From contig OY294045.1 in the NCBI GenBank assembly GCA_958510825.1, positions 10,591,916-10,655,915 on the forward strand: a stretch of DNA of 64,000 nucleotides, given 5' to 3'. Position 1 is the stretch's first letter, and every line of letters starts with the position of its first letter. Made by a program: the position numbers and the translations under genes. This stretch comes from Brachypterus glaber (taxonomy: Eukaryota > Arthropoda > Insecta > Coleoptera > Kateretidae). Below, piece by piece: positions 10,540 to 21,032 of the stretch. A model generated the notes under the pieces. The model saw nothing but the letters and a program-made list of their open reading frames with translations. It had not been told where the DNA came from and did no database searches.

Positions 10540-11185
10540 ACGTCTTTTGTTTCATAACTCTAGTTGTAGAGAGCTCCATTTTAGCTTTTATAAACTATTC
10601 CAAAGCGTACCTTTACTCATTTATACAGATTATATTGAATGAAAAATTGAAAAAAAGCTTAGAATATAACAAAAGCATTTTAATGCTTAAAATACACATT
10701 CGTTTTATAAAGCACTCTATTGCCCTGCTACTAATAAAGGACGTACAGGGGGAGCCCTGTTCATAATAAATAAAAAAAATCTAGCCTGTGATGCTTAGGA
10801 ATGAATTAAAATTTTATAATGGTGTTTTATTTATTTATGCTTGTAAAACACATAATTTAAGAATTTTCAAAAATTTGCCTGTGGCACTAACAATGATTAG
10901 TATTCCTTTGTTTTATTAAATTTAAATAGCGTTTTTAAAAGTAACTTTATGTAGAAGATGACGGACAAAACTTTTGAAACGGTCCTGAAAACACCAAAGC
11001 AAAATTTGCCTAAGAACTGCACTTCCGTCCTTTTTCTAACAAAAAGTATATAGTGTTTAATAGAAAATAAACTAGCATGAATAAGGCGTTACCAATCAAT
11101 ATTACCTACCTGTAGCTCTTTATGTGAAGATCTTCTCGAGTTTAGATAAAAAAATACTGCTGACTTGAAAATTTTTAGGTCTTAC
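10540..11185. other. AT-rich sequence, nothing recognised
   Basis: No coding frame, inverted repeat or RNA gene could be supported in this stretch. Confidence 0.45.
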
Positions 11186-11189
11186 TGGA

Positions 11190-12325
11190 AAGTATTTCTT
11201 TTATTTATTGCTTTCCAATTTTGCAAATTTTCAAAATTTTAGAAGAGCCTTGTATTCGTGCAAAAAATTTCATTTTTTTTTTGTATTTTTGCGTTTTATG
11301 ACGTTTTATGTCTATATAAATCAATTTCGAAAAATGGTCGATCGGTCGGTCGATCGTTCTGTCCGGAAATCTTGTAAGCACGATAACTTAAGAACGCGTT
11401 AAGCTAGAGACTTGAAATTTGGCATACAGGTATATTACCAAAAGTTCTCACTCGGGATTGTTTTTGGTAAACATTGGTGTGCGGCAAGGGGGGCAAATAG
11501 GGAAAAATATTTTTTTTTACAATAATTTGAAAAGTGCTGTATAGGGGTTTTTAGGGTTGCCGAAATTGAATCTGATAATAAAATTTTTCTAACTCCACCC
11601 CCACGGGGGTGAGGGAGTAAATATTTTTAAATACTTATAATATTTTCGTCTAAATTAGTATATAGGGTTTTTGGAATCGACGAATCTAAATCTGATAATA
11701 AAATTTTTCCAATTTCACCCCCTGAGGGGGGTGGGTAGTTTTCGTGAAAATTTGTATATTGGGGGTTTTGAGATTGCTGAAAGTGTATCTGATAATAAAA
11801 AAATCTAACTCCACCCCCTGAGATAATTTTTCTTGAAAATTGACATATTGGGCTTTTTAAGGTCGTTAAACCTAAATTTTAAATTAAATTTTTTCTAAAT
11901 CTACCCCTTGAGGGGTGGGGGGTAGTTTTCGTGAAAACTATAGTATATTCAACTTCAAACGCACGTGATTACAACGGATTTAGTGACAGGGTAGGACTCA
12001 AAACAAAATATTTCTATATGACGGTCCATTGCAATGCATTGTACGCTTCACCGCAAGTGCTCCCGTACTGACCTGTTTAATTTTCTACATCCCTATTCTC
12101 GCAACATTCGAGTGTTTTAACCATTTAACCAATAAAATCACGCGCCCGCTGCTGCCTGCGCGATTCTTTTGTTTATTTTCACTGCACCTTGGACTTGAAT
12201 TTACTATAGCATATTGGGGTTTTTGAGGTTGCTGAAAGTGAATCTGATAATAAAAATCCATTTCTCGCGCGGAGGTGAAAAATCGGAAAGCTCTTTTACT
12301 GGGCAGTGTATTTTTTTTAAAGTAA
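11190..12325 (+). repeat. Dispersed element with GATCGGTCGG tract and minisatellite, copy 1
   Basis: In order it holds a 'gccttgtattcgtgc' segment, a short tract of TCGG/GATC units (11338-11362), a conserved 'aagcacgataacttaagaac' segment, 'ttaccaaaagttct', and several ~97-bp minisatellite units containing TGAATCTGATAATAAAA and a CCACCCC...GGGGTGG palindrome. It ends in 'gctcttttactgggcagtgt'. The same order occurs at 27030-28085. A ~265-bp insert (about 11945-12208) separates the last units in this copy. The element codes for nothing; open frames through it arise from the TCGG tract. Confidence 0.75.
11945..12208. mobile_element. Insert within the minisatellite element
   Basis: The minisatellite is interrupted after CTATAGTATATT and resumes at CTATAGCATATTGGGG, so a TATAG-containing word flanks both sides like a short target duplication. 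The insert has weakly inverted ends ('attcaacttcaa' against 'cttggacttgaattt'). The equivalent position at 27030-28085 has no insert. The 65-codon frame 12029-12226 falls inside it and shows no domain I know. Confidence 0.45.
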
Positions 12326-12329
12326 ATTT

Positions 12330-13465
12330 CAACGCAAGGATATTACGTTGCCAAAATATTTCCCAAAAGAATATTATTTATTATGAATAATTACAGATAG
12401 TATCCTGCTGGGGTCAGCATATAAGAAAAGAAAGGTTTGCTAACATCTGCTAGCTGCGGCACTCAAAATATTGCTTAGCTTTCTGCGGAAAATCGCTACT
12501 TAATGCATATTATTATCGAACATAACATTTGAAAGTTTTAAATGAAAACTTTTTCTGTTTCTTCCAATGCTTTTCAAGACTTTGTTTATTTGAAAAAAAG
12601 TGATAAAAATTATTTCAGAATTTAAATTAATTTATTTATGTCTTGTATGTTATGCTATAAAAGCATAGAGAGCCCCAAATAAGTTACAAAACTTGTGCTA
12701 GGGGCTCTCCATTAATTTTGACAAGACAAGTGGTAATTCTTTTTTTCATTTCTGATGAATCTGGGAGAGTTTCCTGAATCCTTGATTGATTCTTAAGACT
12801 TTAGACTATCCTTAAAACTAAAACAACTGTATAATCCTAATAATTTTAAAAATATAAGCATTTAATTGTTAATTGTAATGGTGACACGACAAGGGACTAA
12901 TATTTTAAGTAAGGACGAATTTTAAAATAATCCTAATTTGATATATAACATTTATTATTAGGACAATAAAGAACTCGTATTTAGCTGTTAACTAATAGTC
13001 ATATTTATTAAATACGTCTGATATAATTCTAAATATATATGTGCATAACATGAAGTGAACTGATTTTCATAGAAGTACCCATACATATTTTTTTAGCCCT
13101 TTTTGAAAAGGCTTAGCTCTTTTATAAGTTTACGATCCATTTTTGTTAAACAAATTAAATTAAATTTAAATTAAAGGAACTTTTTTCATATTTTTATGTA
13201 GAGACACCCCTCTTTTTGCAAAATGAGCCTATTTTAAAATAAATCTCTATAGAGATGACACTAAACGATCAAAGAAGGATGCTTGTTTTGCCGAAATCGG
13301 GCTTTGAAAATAGATCAAATGGCAGTACAACTAGTGCTTTACCAGAATGAAGAAATCAAGAGTTCTTGTCTTAATCTTGCCGCACTAGTCGAGAAAAGAT
13401 CGAGAGATAGCCAAATTTTAAAATTCAAGACGAGAAACAATTTAGTTTAGAACCCAGACAAGACG
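12330..13465. other. Non-coding stretch with one small hairpin
   Basis: A short stem (AGAGAGCCCC against GGGGCTCTCC) lies at 12669-12710. Otherwise I see AT-rich sequence without coding signal. Confidence 0.45.
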
Positions 13466-13473
13466 ACTTTTAA

Positions 13474-13660
13474 CCTCTTAAGGTACAGTTAAAAATACAT
13501 TACACAAAATAAAACTCACCGAATTCATTAACGCCATAGCTGTTGACATTTGATTTGTTTTCAATCAAAAGCGACATGCAATGATCAATATACGCACATC
13601 TTTAGTTGTTTAATTTTTGGTACTAAATTAATTTAAACAAAAAAATCGTCCCTCAAGAGG
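13474..13660. mobile_element. TTAA-flanked MITE, piggyBac-like (187 bp)
   Basis: The ends CCTCTTAAGG and CCTCAAGAGG are inverted repeats with one mismatch, flanked on both sides by TTAA (13470-13473 and 13661-13664). TTAA duplication is the hallmark of piggyBac-type transposition. Nothing is encoded. Confidence 0.75.
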
Positions 13661-13664
13661 TTAA

Positions 13665-14500
13665 AGGGATGGCTTCCAGACTAATACGCTTTAGGTAAAT
13701 TTAAAGGATGGGTAGTATAATGAGTCTGTAATGAAATTATTATTGAAGCTTGTTCCTAATGACCCGCTTGTTTCTATTCGGTATATAATTTTCTAAAAGC
13801 TAATCCCAATCTCGATTAATTAGTCTAATAATGATTAATAAATTATATTTTAACGAAACAAAATATAAAAGATTTCCATAGAATTTAAGATAAGTAAATG
13901 TTATTTTTTAGTCAACATAAATATGTATCGTTAACACCCTAAGAAAATGGATACGACGAAAACATAATGTTAACACGACATCAACACGTTGCCAACAAGA
14001 TTACAATATGATGTCGTGTTGATGTATAAACGTCGTGTTTAAGTCGTGCTATCTTCTTAGGTCAGAAAAGGAAGTAGCTCAAAAATGTCATTAAACATAT
14101 TAGTATTACTTAGTACTTTTAAAAGTTTTTAAATTTCGCAATTTGCAATTATATAAAATGTCACTAAAAATAATTCTTGTAATATTATTGATTGAATTAA
14201 ATTATAATTTTTAAATTATAAACAAGTAGCAATATTTATTACTAATTCAGACGATCAATATCTAACTGGATAATTGGAAGACTGCAAGTTTTTCCGATAA
14301 AATCATAGTAATTCATACTACTATAATTTTATTGTTAGCTGCTATGATATAATAAATTTTATTACAACCTCGATTAAAACTATATATTATGTACAGTAAG
14401 CTGCATAATAAATTGGAAATTGCTACGAATAACAATGTTTTTAGCTTCGCGAGAATTAAACTGAATATAACTCACAAGGTAATCATATAAAATGTATGTG
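13665..14500. other. AT-rich sequence, nothing firmly recognised
   Basis: A weak repeat of 'gtcgtgttgatgt'/'acgacatcaacac' occurs at 13970-14045 and could form a small imperfect stem. I see no gene or element boundary. Confidence 0.4.
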
Positions 14501-14505
14501 TCCGA

Positions 14506-15277
14506 AAACGCCCTATATCACACTAGTTTGATATTTTTATATCACCCTAGTGTGATATTTATTTATGGAGATTTGCCTAATTTTATTTAGATATTTACCT
14601 CGTAGATTCTACAAATTTTATTTACCTTGTTTTATAGGCCATTTTCCACTTCTCACCACAGTCTTTTTTGATATCTTTTATGTTTTTTAATTCAAATATT
14701 TCTGTTTTTCATGTCAAAAATAGAAACTATAGTTATAACATTACTATTTTCCCATTACTGTCTAGATTTTATAAAAATTACTTAATTTTTGATTTAGTTA
14801 CCTTACATTATATAAAAAACAGCAACATACACAGTATTTTTCTTATGAAATGTAAAACAGTACAATTTTACTGTCTTATATTGCAGCATAACCACAGAAA
14901 TCTAATTTAATTAGCAAAGTGTCAAGTTTTCCTTCATTTAGGACAAGCTTATAGGCAACCCATTAAACAACTATGTAATATAATATATTGTATTAAATAT
15001 AAAACCAAGAAAATTAAAGGTAAATAAAAATCATATTTCCTGTTTGACATACATATATAAATTTGTATGCTATTTATTATTATTTTGTGTTTTGCTTTTT
15101 TTTTAATTTTAAAATAAGAAACTTCATATTTTTCGGGTTTGTAGGAAAAATAGTATACATAACTCGTTGAAAAGTGTATTTCATACACTCGTGGAGTTTC
15201 CTCACTAGCCTGGCGGTTCGTAAACCTTCCCACTCGCTTGAAGTATGTCACTTTCCACACTAGTTATGTAATATACA
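14506..15277 (-). mobile_element. Hairpin-capped repeat family A, copy 1
   Basis: This ~770-bp element recurs at 21033-22995 (interrupted) and 36984-37728. Each end carries its own hairpin rather than being the inverse of the other. One end has ATATCACACTAG mirrored by CTAGTGTGATAT. The other has a long imperfect stem with TAACTAGTGTGGAAAGTG against 'cactttccaacgagtta' and a CpG-rich middle. Small frames inside (14668-14910, 14949-15260) are not conserved as proteins between copies. It is non-coding and of unknown class. Confidence 0.7.
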
Positions 15278-15560
15278 ACTCCGGAGCATTGTTTATGAAA
15301 CATAATGTTGAATATTATTTACAATCATCACAAAAAAACGTGATGAATGTGATTCACTGTATTTAAATATTATTTTTGTTTCAGATGTAAAATGAGGCTG
15401 CACAAGAAAAAAATATCACAATGTAAACACCAAAATCAGTATCTGATACGCTTATTATCATAGTTTATTTATAACCAAAAAACGACTGGAAATATCCGCC
15501 AACATGTTGCCTACGAATGTGATGTCTTTCATGAAAAAGGTTAGTGAATATTTCTACATA

Positions 15561-15746
15561 GAAAAAAGGATTTCTTGAACCAAGTACAAGGGGTCTTTCG
15601 GTATGTTCAAATCCATATTCTCTTGTTTTAAGGCTAGAATTTCTTTAAAGAAGAAGACATTGACTTTGGTTCAAAGAAATTCTAGCCAAGTCCAAACGAA
15701 AATATCGAAAGAGACGTGTCCTTGGTTCAAGGAATTTTTTCTTTTT
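15561..15746. mobile_element. Foldback MITE (about 186 bp)
   Basis: The left arm 'aaggatttcttgaaccaag' is mirrored by 'cttggttcaaggaatttttt', and an inner stem pairs GGCTAGAATTTCTTT with AAAGAAATTCTAGCC. The 62-codon frame at 15603-15791 is a read-through of this foldback, not a gene. Confidence 0.65.
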
Positions 15747-15819
15747 AATTTTACACTTGATAATAGGTCCATAAAAAAAATTAGCCAATAGCATTCCAAC
15801 TTAATTTTACTCCTTCCAA

Positions 15820-16604
15820 AAAGATGTCTTCTAACCAAACGTTAGCAACTTTGCAGCTTATGGGTGAGGCACGGTCAAGTGCCCTAGAATGGTTTTCCGC
15901 AAATAAGCTCTCATTAAACAACAAGAAAACTGTCGACATCTTTTTTACTCATAGACCATTACCAAACTTTACAAATTCTAACAAAAATTAAGTATCTTGG
16001 TTTGCTATTTGACCAAAACCTAAACTGGAACCAGCACATCCATGAGCTTTCTAATTCATTGTCCAGAACTATTTTTGTATTCAGGAATTTGGTTAAAATG
16101 GTCTCTTTAGATGTATTAAAAACAGCTTATTTCGCTCTTTTTGAGTAAAAGGTCACTTATGGTATTATTGCTTGGGGTCATGCCTCCGGTGTGGAACGAA
16201 TAATCGGTTTGCAGAGAAAACTTATACGAGTTATGACTGGTTTAGGTTATCAGGCGGATGTAGAGCATAAATTTGTTGATCTTAATATTATGACTGTGCC
16301 CGCTCTTTATATTTATATTTCAGTTTTATATGTAAAACAAAATTTCAGTAAGTATACTCTGGAAACCAATATTCATGAGAATGGTACACGCGCCAACAAT
16401 ATCAGACTTCCTAGGCTGAGGTTGGAGAGCAGTAAGTTTGGTTTAAATTATTACGGACCAAAATTGTTTAACCATCTTCCATTTCGTATAAGAAATTTAC
16501 CCCAAAAGGAATTTAAAATTAAATTAAAGACATTTTTGTTGAGGAGTGCCTTTTACAGTATGGATAAATTTTTAGATCTGAATCTTGAAAGTGAGATTTT
16601 TTAA
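15820..16604 (+). pseudogene. Non-LTR retrotransposon reverse transcriptase relic
   Basis: Successive frames give 'ALEWFSANKLSLNNKKT', 'KYLGLLFDQNLNWNQHI', 'DVLKTAYFALFE', a TAA stop, then 'TYGIIAWGHASGVERI' and 'GLQRKLIRVMTGL'. The last frame is open from 16191 to 16604 and ends 'FYSMDKFLDLNLESEIF'. This is the C-terminal half of a Jockey/CR1-like ORF2, related to the relic at 1991-2615. At least one frameshift (about 15985) and one nonsense codon (about 16145) break it. A TTAA-rich tail follows near 16700-16745. Confidence 0.8.
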
Positions 16605-16699
16605 AATGTTTATCATTAATATTTTTATACTGTACTAATTATGTATTTTAACTATTTTAATTATTTTTCAAATTTTTGACGTGTGTAAACTTTGTATCA

Positions 16700-16745
16700 C
16701 AAATAAATTAAATTAAATTAATTAATTAATTAATTAATTAAAATT
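16700..16745 (+). repeat. (TTAA)n tail after the RT relic
   Basis: TTAAA and TTAA units run after about 95 bases of 3' sequence, comparable to the (TTA)n tail of the relic at 1991-2615. Confidence 0.6.
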
Positions 16746-16933
16746 AAACGTATAATTTTAATACTCCGTTTTACCCCACCTTTCCCTGGAATGAAATAGT
16801 TAATATTTTTAGAAACTATTTTTAAACATAAAGAATGTAATTTAATTCTTAAGCTTTTAAAGAAACATAAGTTGAATAGCTTTTGTGTCCGGGTTCAAAA
16901 GGAATGTTAAAAATTCTTTTTGCATGCTTTGTA

Positions 16934-18035
16934 GGGTGAGTCAAAAAACCGACTATTTTTTTTTTACTTTATACTCTGAAAAATCGTTTGCTAGACACCT
17001 CTAGAAAATTCTCACCAAATATGAGCTCTTAATTTTGATAAAAAGGTTCTCCGCTTTACAATTTTCCATTTTTTCCTCAGTATTAGAAACAAAAATTCAT
17101 ATCTCTTTGACAACTGTTCGTTAAAAGTATCTCTCAAACTTCAATGCATACTAATTTTAATAGTTTTTGATGAATATTTCGAAAAATTTCAATTTAATTT
17201 ATGAGTTTCACGTAAATTTATAGTTCCTATGAAAAGAGAAATGTTTTAAACTATTTGTCTCGTTTTTTTTAGTCCTACTTAAGTTTGGTTTTATTGAAAA
17301 AAAAATTAGTGCATTATTTCTAACTCAAGAGTCAATTATTTATTAAATTTTGAAAAAAAATAATAATAAAATAATAAGTTATTATAAATTTTATAAAAAT
17401 ATTAAAATAAAAAAGTTTCAAATAAATTTTCGAAAGGAAAACTTCTATAAGAGTTACTCTTACGATAGAAACTCAAATTTGTATAAATTTTCGTGAAACT
17501 CATAAATTAAATTGAAATTTTTCAAATTATTCATCAAAAACTATTAAAATTAGTAAGCATTGAAGTGTGACGATGAATATCTTTAAAACGCTTAATTTAA
17601 TCGACAAATCATAAGAGACCATTTTTGTAGAGCAGTTAATTTCCTACAAAACTATGAATTGGGCAATTCATAACAATTTTTTGTAAGCGAGTTATAAAAT
17701 TCAAAAGCAAAACAGAAAAGTCTCCTAAAATAATCAAACTTTAACCTTTGATATCTTTTAAACGGTGAGGTTTAAGAAAAAATTGTAAGAGACCTTTTTT
17801 GTAGAGCGTTCGATTTCCTACAAGAATATGTGGAGAGATACTTTTTAACGAACAGTTGTTAAAGAGATATGAATTTTTGTTTCTAATACTGAGGAAAAAA
17901 TAGATAATTGTAAAGCGGAGAACCTTTTTATCAAAATTAAGAGCTCATATTTGGTGAGAATTTTCTAGAGGTGTCTAGCAACCGATTTTTCAGAGTATAA
18001 AGTAAAAAAAAATAGTCGGTTTTTTTGACCCACCC
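16934..18035. mobile_element. Large TA-flanked palindromic element (1,102 bp)
   Basis: The ends GGGTGAGTCAAAAAACCGAC and GTCGGTTTTTTTGACCCACC are inverted and TA flanks both sides (16932-16933, 18036-18037). The arms extend for over 200 bp with high identity and further paired blocks continue inward ('ttaatttatgagtttcacg' at about 17200 and its inverse near 17490). No transposase frame is present. It is a Tc1/mariner-like non-autonomous palindrome of unusual length. Confidence 0.85.
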
Positions 18036-18222
18036 TAATGCTTTGGTTTAATATTTAGAAATAGAAGAAGAAAATTTAAATATAAGACTTTTATTTGATA
18101 TGGCCTTTTTAAAAATAACATAAGTCCACTAAAACTCCATTTCAGCAAATTTAAAATTCACCAAAGAAGTTTATTTTTTTTCATAGGAAATACAAGTTTT
18201 CACACTCTTAATAGTATATTAA

Positions 18223-18342
18223 CCCCTTGACGCACCACTTTTTTTCGGAAAAGTGGGAAATTTTTTTACCAATTAACTCGGGTAAGCGGAGAGAGAGAGC
18301 TAACCTACTGTCTACGAGTTAACTCGGGTGTGCCTGAAGGAG
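18223..18342. mobile_element. TTAA-flanked MITE (120 bp), piggyBac-like
   Basis: The end CCCCTTGACGCACCAC is imperfectly mirrored by GGTGTGCCTGAAGGAG, and TTAA flanks both sides (18219-18222, 18343-18346). The inside has a GAGAGAGAG tract and two 'ttaactcggg' words. It encodes nothing. Confidence 0.7.
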
Positions 18343-18346
18343 TTAA

Positions 18347-19073
18347 TACGGTTTTAGGACGAAAAATTAAATATTAAAATGTTGAAAACCAAAATTTTAA
18401 TGATACAGGGTTATTATATATCAAAATCTAAGAAAAAAAGTTTCTATATAGGTCGAAAAATGGGTTTTAAAGCTACTATGGCCCTTTAAAAATGGTGCAT
18501 TTTTAGGAGACCATAGCTCCCTTAGGATGGATTTTTGGAAGTACCTGTATATGAGGTTTTTTTTCTTAGTTTTTGATGCACATTCACCCTGAATAATTAA
18601 ATTTTAATTTTCAACATTTTATTATTTAATTTTTCGCCCTCGAACCGTGAAATTTCAATTTCAAATTAATTTTTCTCGGAAATGGTTAATCCTACAGTAT
18701 TACAACAAGAGTACCTTTTTCATGTACTTTGACCTGAAGAATCATCATCCAAAAATAAAAATACAAAAAAGTTACACAGAAAAAAGTTTGGGACAAAAAA
18801 CTGGTAAGGCGCCCCCATTCGCAGACCCCTGGTAAAAATAAGTACACGAAAATAACATAAGAAGATGGGCCTTATTAAGATTAGTGTACGTGCAAAACCT
18901 CGTCCCTGAGTTATTAAATAAAAACCGAGTTTTTTAGCCACTTTAAAAGGGGCCTACATCCCTTACGACGCATTTTGGGACATATGTTTATAGGAATTTT
19001 TTTCATATTTTCCTTTTTAGAATCACCCCTTTAAATTAATGACCCTACTTCTGAATAACCCTGTATAATAAAT
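18347..19073 (-). mobile_element. Partial copy of the TACAGGGTG palindromic element
   Basis: The sequence follows the central part and one arm of the complete element at 21452-22624, ending in ACCCTG then TA at 19074-19075. The other arm is missing beyond about 18347. Frames on both strands (18647-18835 and 18720-18941) are shadows of the arm and match similar shadows at 21697-21888 and 22289-22507. Confidence 0.75.
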
Positions 19074-19079
19074 TCAACC

Positions 19080-21030
19080 TGGCACCGCAGTAAATTTTAA
19101 AATTTAATATTAAAAAAACATAAAATGAAACAAACAGCAACATCACGTGTTTTTTGTCATCAACTTGTCAGTAGTAATATCATAAGTGCATGTTGAATTA
19201 TCGATATTTTTTTTACTGTATTAAAAAAATTTTGCTTGGCAATTGTTTGAGTGCATTTTTCGTGTTACAAAATTCCAGACCGCAGGTCGAGGAATTTTTA
19301 CGAAAAATGCACGAAAACAATTTCCTTAAGCAAAATGTTTTTTTATATACAGTAAAAAAATTATCTATGATTCAACATGCACAAATGGTATTTTGAAAGA
19401 CTATTTCACAAAAAAAATAAGGAAGTATATAATTTTACCATGTTTAATATTGTTTCATATTTAAATTAAAAATTTAAAAACTAAACAACAATATTATTTT
19501 ACAACTATAATTAAAATTTTAAATCTCATATTTGCCGCGCTTTTTAAAACCACGATGTTCACTTGTTCGCGAAAGTTGGCAAGTCTAAACTTTGCTTGAG
19601 GGATATTTTATGCTTGAGATTATTCCAATAAAATAGTTGTTATCATATATTTTAGTATTTAAATAAAAATCATTGCTGTTTTTGTTTAGTTTTCAACTGA
19701 AAAGAAATAAAATAACGGTTGTTTCTAACCTTAAAAAAATAATTTGTGATCGGTTTATAATAAAATTTGGCAACGCTGTACTGGTACTAGCGCAGTCATT
19801 TGATGTTGTGATTTCCGTCTTTTAAAAGAAGTAAATTATTTACTTCTTTACTGTAAATATATTTTTAATAAATATGTGTTTAAATTAATTTTGAGTGGCC
19901 TGTTTTTAATACCAAGATTTAATTAAATAAATTAAAATTTATGAATATCAGTGATTTAAAGCTTTTAAGATGAAAACTGCATAAAATATAATATATTATC
20001 TGAAACTAATTATGCTTATCAATAAAAATAAATCAACTAAAAGTAAGCTTCACAAATTAAAAACACATTTTGCAAAATTTATTTCAGTAACTGTCAGTTT
20101 CTTGTTTCCATAGTAACCAAGTAATAACATGTGCACATGTGCAAAAATTATCAGATTCATTTTGATCTGATTGGTCAAGAAACTAAAAATGCAAGGTTTT
20201 GATTGGCCTATATATTGTTTGTGAAATAGTAATTTTAATATTTCAATCTAGGGTTATGAAATAACGCGCCCTTTACAACCCTTAATATAAAACCTTATAA
20301 AATACCTTTAAATAATATATTACTATTGCCGTAAGGTAGCTTACATAAAACCTCCTAGTAAATAAAAGGCTCCATATTTGTTCTATAAAAGCTGAATAAA
20401 CGAAAATATATTACTGAAAGGTAATAAATTGTTTACGGACCATGTTATAAAATGTTCCAAACAAAAATCAATCAAAATAGTTAATATATATTTTTTTCAG
20501 ACACATAAAAACAGCCTGTTACATACGGGTGTCAAATAATTTTAAGTGGATTTTTTCTTACACAAAAGATTAGTTTTTATTTTATATTGCCCATATAGAC
20601 CGTAGAAACTCATAATATGACATAAATAATTATAATCGGTTAAACCGGAAGTAATAACAACCTTTTATTTTTAAATACACTTTAAAAAAATAAAGACAAA
20701 TTTTTCACTAAGTCTTGTCCGTACCGGAATTCGGATTTTACCTATATTAGTGCTGGAATTTTACTATTTTAGTAAAATTTCGGTTAGAATGGCTGGCAAT
20801 TTTTTTTTTTCACAATGTAGTATATTTTTCAGATACATATTATAAGTTGCATGCAAATTATCTACTGTAATTTTATTTGTAATTCCGGTATTTTATTATA
20901 TTTAGTAAAATTTCGTTAGAATTGCTGGTAATTTTGTCTTTTTTTTACAATGTAGCATATTTTTTAGACTTTACTTGTTGTTTTAAAAAGGAGTGCTTCT
21001 GGAGCCATTTTATAAAAAATCAACTCTTTT
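19080..21030. other. AT-rich stretch with one local duplication
   Basis: Around 20770-20832 and 20905-20965 a block starting AGTAAAATTTCG and ending 'acaatgtag(t/c)atattttt' occurs twice, about 135 bp apart. I see no gene. The 68-codon frame at 19190-19396 shows no recognisable domain. Confidence 0.4.
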
Positions 21031-21032
21031 AA

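Noticed and set aside
12740..12770. CTGATGA word as a hammerhead ribozyme core
   Set aside because: The matching GAAA strand and three stems could not be assembled around it.
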